From Magnolia sinica (lineage: Eukaryota; Streptophyta; Magnoliopsida; Magnoliales; Magnoliaceae), in NCBI RefSeq assembly GCF_029962835.1, contig NC_080574.1, forward strand, positions 26,200,001-26,264,000: DNA of 64,000 nt. Direction: 5' to 3'. Shown in pieces: positions 61,601 through 64,000 of this stretch (the first letter of the stretch is position 1; the number at the start of each line of letters is the position of its first letter). Under the pieces are notes generated by a model. The model made no database searches, was not told where the DNA came from, and saw only the letters and a list, made by a program, of their open reading frames with translations. The position numbers and the translations under genes are program-made.

Positions 61601-63271
61601 TGTACATGGGCCCTTTTACTTGTGTTTGGCTTAGGAAACCTCATTTTCTAGCTTAAATCATCAATAGATATTAAAACTATCAAAAACTAATCAGACCCAA
61701 CTTTAACTGGGTCTAAAAGGTGAGACTCAAATCCAACCCGATTTCTCAACGGGTTCGAGAGATGGGACCCATACCCATTAAAATCGGGTCCATACGGTAC
61801 TCGTGGGTCTGGGCACCCATTGACAGCCCTAGACCACTCCAAACAGTTTGAGCATGTTTTCAACAACAAATTCATGAGTACTGCCATGATGCATTCAAAG
61901 TACAACAAGATTAGTAAACTGAAAAGAAATAGAAGCCTGACAAATGTATATGTAAGACCAAGCAACAAATTCTGTCTAGAATTAGTCAAGATGATTCTAT
62001 CGTTAGCTATGCTCTCAACCACCAATCACAGAATTTTATCATGCAATCAAACTTAAAAGAAAGACAAATAACAAAGTAAATGACCTTGAAGATGCAATAC
62101 GCACTAAAATAGGTTCCATATACAACCCTATGGCCCTTACAGGCTGGGTTTGCTATCCCACAAATGGGTATGGCCCTGCCCACCTACATGTCAGTGCATG
62201 TGCCAATATGGAAAACACGAACAGGACCTGAGCAGTCCATCAGGTGGCCACACCATGTGCACATTATGGCCCAAAAATAAGCCCAGTCAACTCATCAGGT
62301 GGGCCATAGTTTGTGAAGCAACTACATATAAAATAAGTTTTTATCTAGCTGCTAATTTGCTTAAAAAATTCCCACCTGATGAGTAAACTTGAGGGATTTC
62401 TGAGCTAGGTAATCTACAGGATGTGGCCCACCTGATGGAATGCTTGGATATTGAATATGTGTGCCACATTAGCATGTGCGCTGGCATGTAGATAAACAGG
62501 TATGTATACAACTATGGAGTAATACTTACAATTGGACTTGTGGGCCCCCATGGTGCAATCAGTTGATATCTAGGCCCCTAACTGGGTTCCCAATCTTCTT
62601 CCAGGACCCTTAATCTGGTACAGATCTTCACAAGGAATTTCTTGGATGGGACTAAGCTTCACTCTACCAGCAATGGGGCCGTGTATAGATGATCGGATGG
62701 CCTGGGTGCATATGCACATGTATTCCATTGAACGACACTTGCAAAAGTCCCATGCAAACATATGCACAAATATGTGAAATATATGCATGAATATGTGCAT
62801 ATACACATACATAACAAGTGTACTTCTATGAAGGCATGCAATGTGCATATAGACAGACATATAAATGCGTACATTAACGTACATTGATTCAGTCAGGCTA
62901 GATCAATACAAAGAATGACCTGTGTAATTGCCCATACTTGTTTCTGCCCAGTTTCAGCAGATACAAATCAACTCAAGGCCAACATGATCAACTAAGATTT
63001 GCAGCATGAGATTTTAACTTATCATCCAAGGTAGTTACATCAGTTTGGAGAAATTGCAAAAACTAACAAATCAAGCGCATTTGAAGCAACTGCAGTTCAA
63101 CATGAACTAGGAAGTATGCCATAACTGAATAAACAAAAACCCAATGAGGGAAACAACAAAAACATACTAGGGAGAAACAAAAGAAGAATAGAAACCCACA
63201 GTTTTTCCAAATAGAGTTTCACCAAGCGGCTCTCCTAACCTTTTCTGTTTTACAGCAGCTTCCATCTCCTT
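58056..63271 (-). CDS. D-isomer-specific 2-hydroxyacid dehydrogenase, last six exons (5' part outside window)
   Basis: NAD(P)-dependent oxidoreductase of the 2-hydroxyacid dehydrogenase superfamily; substrate not determined. Exons on the minus strand: 63271-63200, 61010-60884, 60803-60661, 60548-60507, 58578-58366, 58124-58056 (ends TGA). All introns are GT-AG and phases agree, giving 221 residues. Order: KEMEAAVKQKRLGEPLGETL; the Rossmann loop VLIVGFGNIG; ADIVVTCLSLNNET; AGIVNKEFLSSMKK; GSLLVNIARGG with the catalytic Arg; GLGLDVTWTEPFDPEDP with the catalytic Glu; VTPHVAGVTEYSY with the catalytic His; and the tail ALQLHSGSPFMGIELVN. All three catalytic residues and GxGxxG are present. It agrees with Arabidopsis At1g72190 as I remember it, which would leave roughly 150 N-terminal residues beyond position 64000. 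Long introns hold repeats; exons look intact. Confidence 0.93.
58631..58666. repeat. (AG)n microsatellite in a dehydrogenase intron
   Basis: About 18 AG units next to an A-rich run (58595-58630), only some 50 bases from the exon starting at 58578, on the acceptor side. Being purine-rich on the plus strand it gives a pyrimidine tract on the coding strand. Confidence 0.95.
59911..60012 (+). mobile_element. Possible tRNA-derived SINE
   Basis: A-box-like 'tggtgcgttggttaag' and B-box-like 'gtgttcaaaatgcc' spaced about 40 bases apart, followed by an A-rich tail 'aaaaaagaagaagaag'. No TSD checked. In a dehydrogenase intron. Confidence 0.35.
60241..60340 (+). mobile_element. Possible tRNA-derived SINE or tRNA-like relic
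   Basis: 'ccaggtagagactacag' (A-box-like) and 'ggggttccatccctgg' (B-box and T-arm-like), then an A run. It does not fold as a complete tRNA, so it is not a functional tRNA gene. Confidence 0.35.
61378..61831. mobile_element. TAGGGCTGCCAA-type MITE in a dehydrogenase intron
   Basis: 454 bp with ends TAGGGCTGCCAAAGGGTCGGG and, complemented, TAGGGCTGTCAATGGGTGCCC. The inside has 'gggtctgg' and 'aacccgattt' words that pair. It lies in the 2189-nt intron 63199-61011. No TSD recognised. Confidence 0.65.
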
Positions 63272-64000
63272 CTGCAGATATAATTTTTATCAGAAGTTCT
63301 TTTCATTAGAATGACATAGCAGAAATCAATTATAGACACTTATGTTTACCATTTCCATGACATTCATACAGTGACTAGTAGTCCAATCACAACACAGATC
63401 AGACCAAAAAAAGGTATGAGCTTACAGCTACAGCTGGGTTGGGTCAAATAGACAAACTTTCAGGACTGGCATGCTTTTGACCATTTAGAGCTAAGCCTAG
63501 AGGATCACAGGCTAGACCAGGTCCAGACCTGAATTTTTAAGGGTGCTACGCAATAATTAGGCTGGTCCCAGCCCTATGTCCGCCTCAAGCTGACCCAGCT
63601 AGACCCAACTTATTAGACACCGTCTAATCTGAGAGTTCAGCTGGCAGGTCGGGCTGGGCTTGGGTCCCTGTCCTAAGCTCACAGCCTCGGACCAGACAAA
63701 GCTTGGGCGTTCCCATTACCCAGTTACTTGTCTTGATGTTCATGACGAATCAACTCCTCAAATCTTCTAGTTCTTGAGTTTCAATTTTATCCTCAACCTT
63801 TGGTTGCCTGAACCAAAAGCTTCCCAAATGCTTAATGAGGATTGCAACCATGTCACAAGCCCTCGAGAGAATACGCATTCACTTGTACCTAAGTGGCTGG
63901 AGTCGATGACAAAACTAAGCTCTGTCTCAACTATTGGGTTAAGAAACCTACTTGCTTTTTGAGAAGGCCCAACATCAAGTATATGGCCATTTCTGCACAT
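63272..64000 (-). other. Intron or upstream DNA of the dehydrogenase gene; no exon recognised
   Basis: The next upstream exon should end in an 'LLRKQ'-like reading, but none is found before the window edge, so it lies beyond 64000. A 77-codon open frame at 63767-64000 runs off the edge and has no recognised domain. 63430-63720 is rich in 'gggctgggc' and 'gacccagct' words like the AGGGCTG-type elements. Confidence 0.5.

Noticed and set aside
63767-64000. 77-codon frame at the right edge as the next dehydrogenase exon
   Set aside because: Its sequence does not match the expected N-terminal part of the enzyme, and no donor site leads to the exon at 63271.

Overview
The window is nuclear DNA of a flowering plant. 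Evidence: spliced genes with short exons and long AT-rich introns, a plastid-targeted Hsp70, plant-type L1 LINE, hAT and Mutator-like (MULE) MITEs, tRNA-derived SINEs and a Ty3/gypsy fossil. The dominant repeat has a GGGCCCACC-ATGATGTATGTG core. From memory it resembles repeats abundant in magnoliids (Magnolia, Liriodendron and Laurales relatives); that placement is inference, not demonstrated here. Gene density is low: four protein-coding genes in 64 kb, one of them cut by the right edge.

Layout. 1-4.2 kb is degenerate repeats. 4.88-10.07 kb (+) is a complete eight-exon gene for stromal (chloroplast) Hsp70. 10.7-15.8 kb is a decayed L1 LINE, itself split by a 970-bp hAT element. 16.16-18.15 kb (-) is a two-exon PB1-domain gene whose intron uses a GC donor and holds a double MITE. 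18.2-26.2 kb is a MITE field, including four foldback elements in a row at 22.4-24.8 kb, several with perfect 9-bp target-site duplications (TSDs). 26.2-31.0 kb and 34.3-36.8 kb hold two members of one compound foldback family. They share matching ends, probable 9-bp TSDs, an embedded MITE and a 21-bp minisatellite; the larger also has a SINE at mirror-image positions in both arms. Between them lies a Ty3/gypsy fossil (about 31.8-33.6 kb). 36.8-48.4 kb is more MITEs and hAT elements. 48.42-48.87 kb (-) is an intronless 148-aa gene of unknown function. 49-58 kb is repeats, including a probable LTR-type fossil at about 51.9-54.7 kb. 58.06-63.27 kb (-) holds the last six exons of a D-isomer-specific 2-hydroxyacid dehydrogenase; its 5' exons lie beyond the window.

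The four genes show no sign of acting together; they look like independent loci separated by repeats. The most interesting structure is the compound foldback family (elements A and B) and the wider set of near-palindromic MULE-like MITEs with a conserved core but different ends. Transcripts of such palindromes would fold into long hairpins, so they could be sources of small RNA; that is inference.
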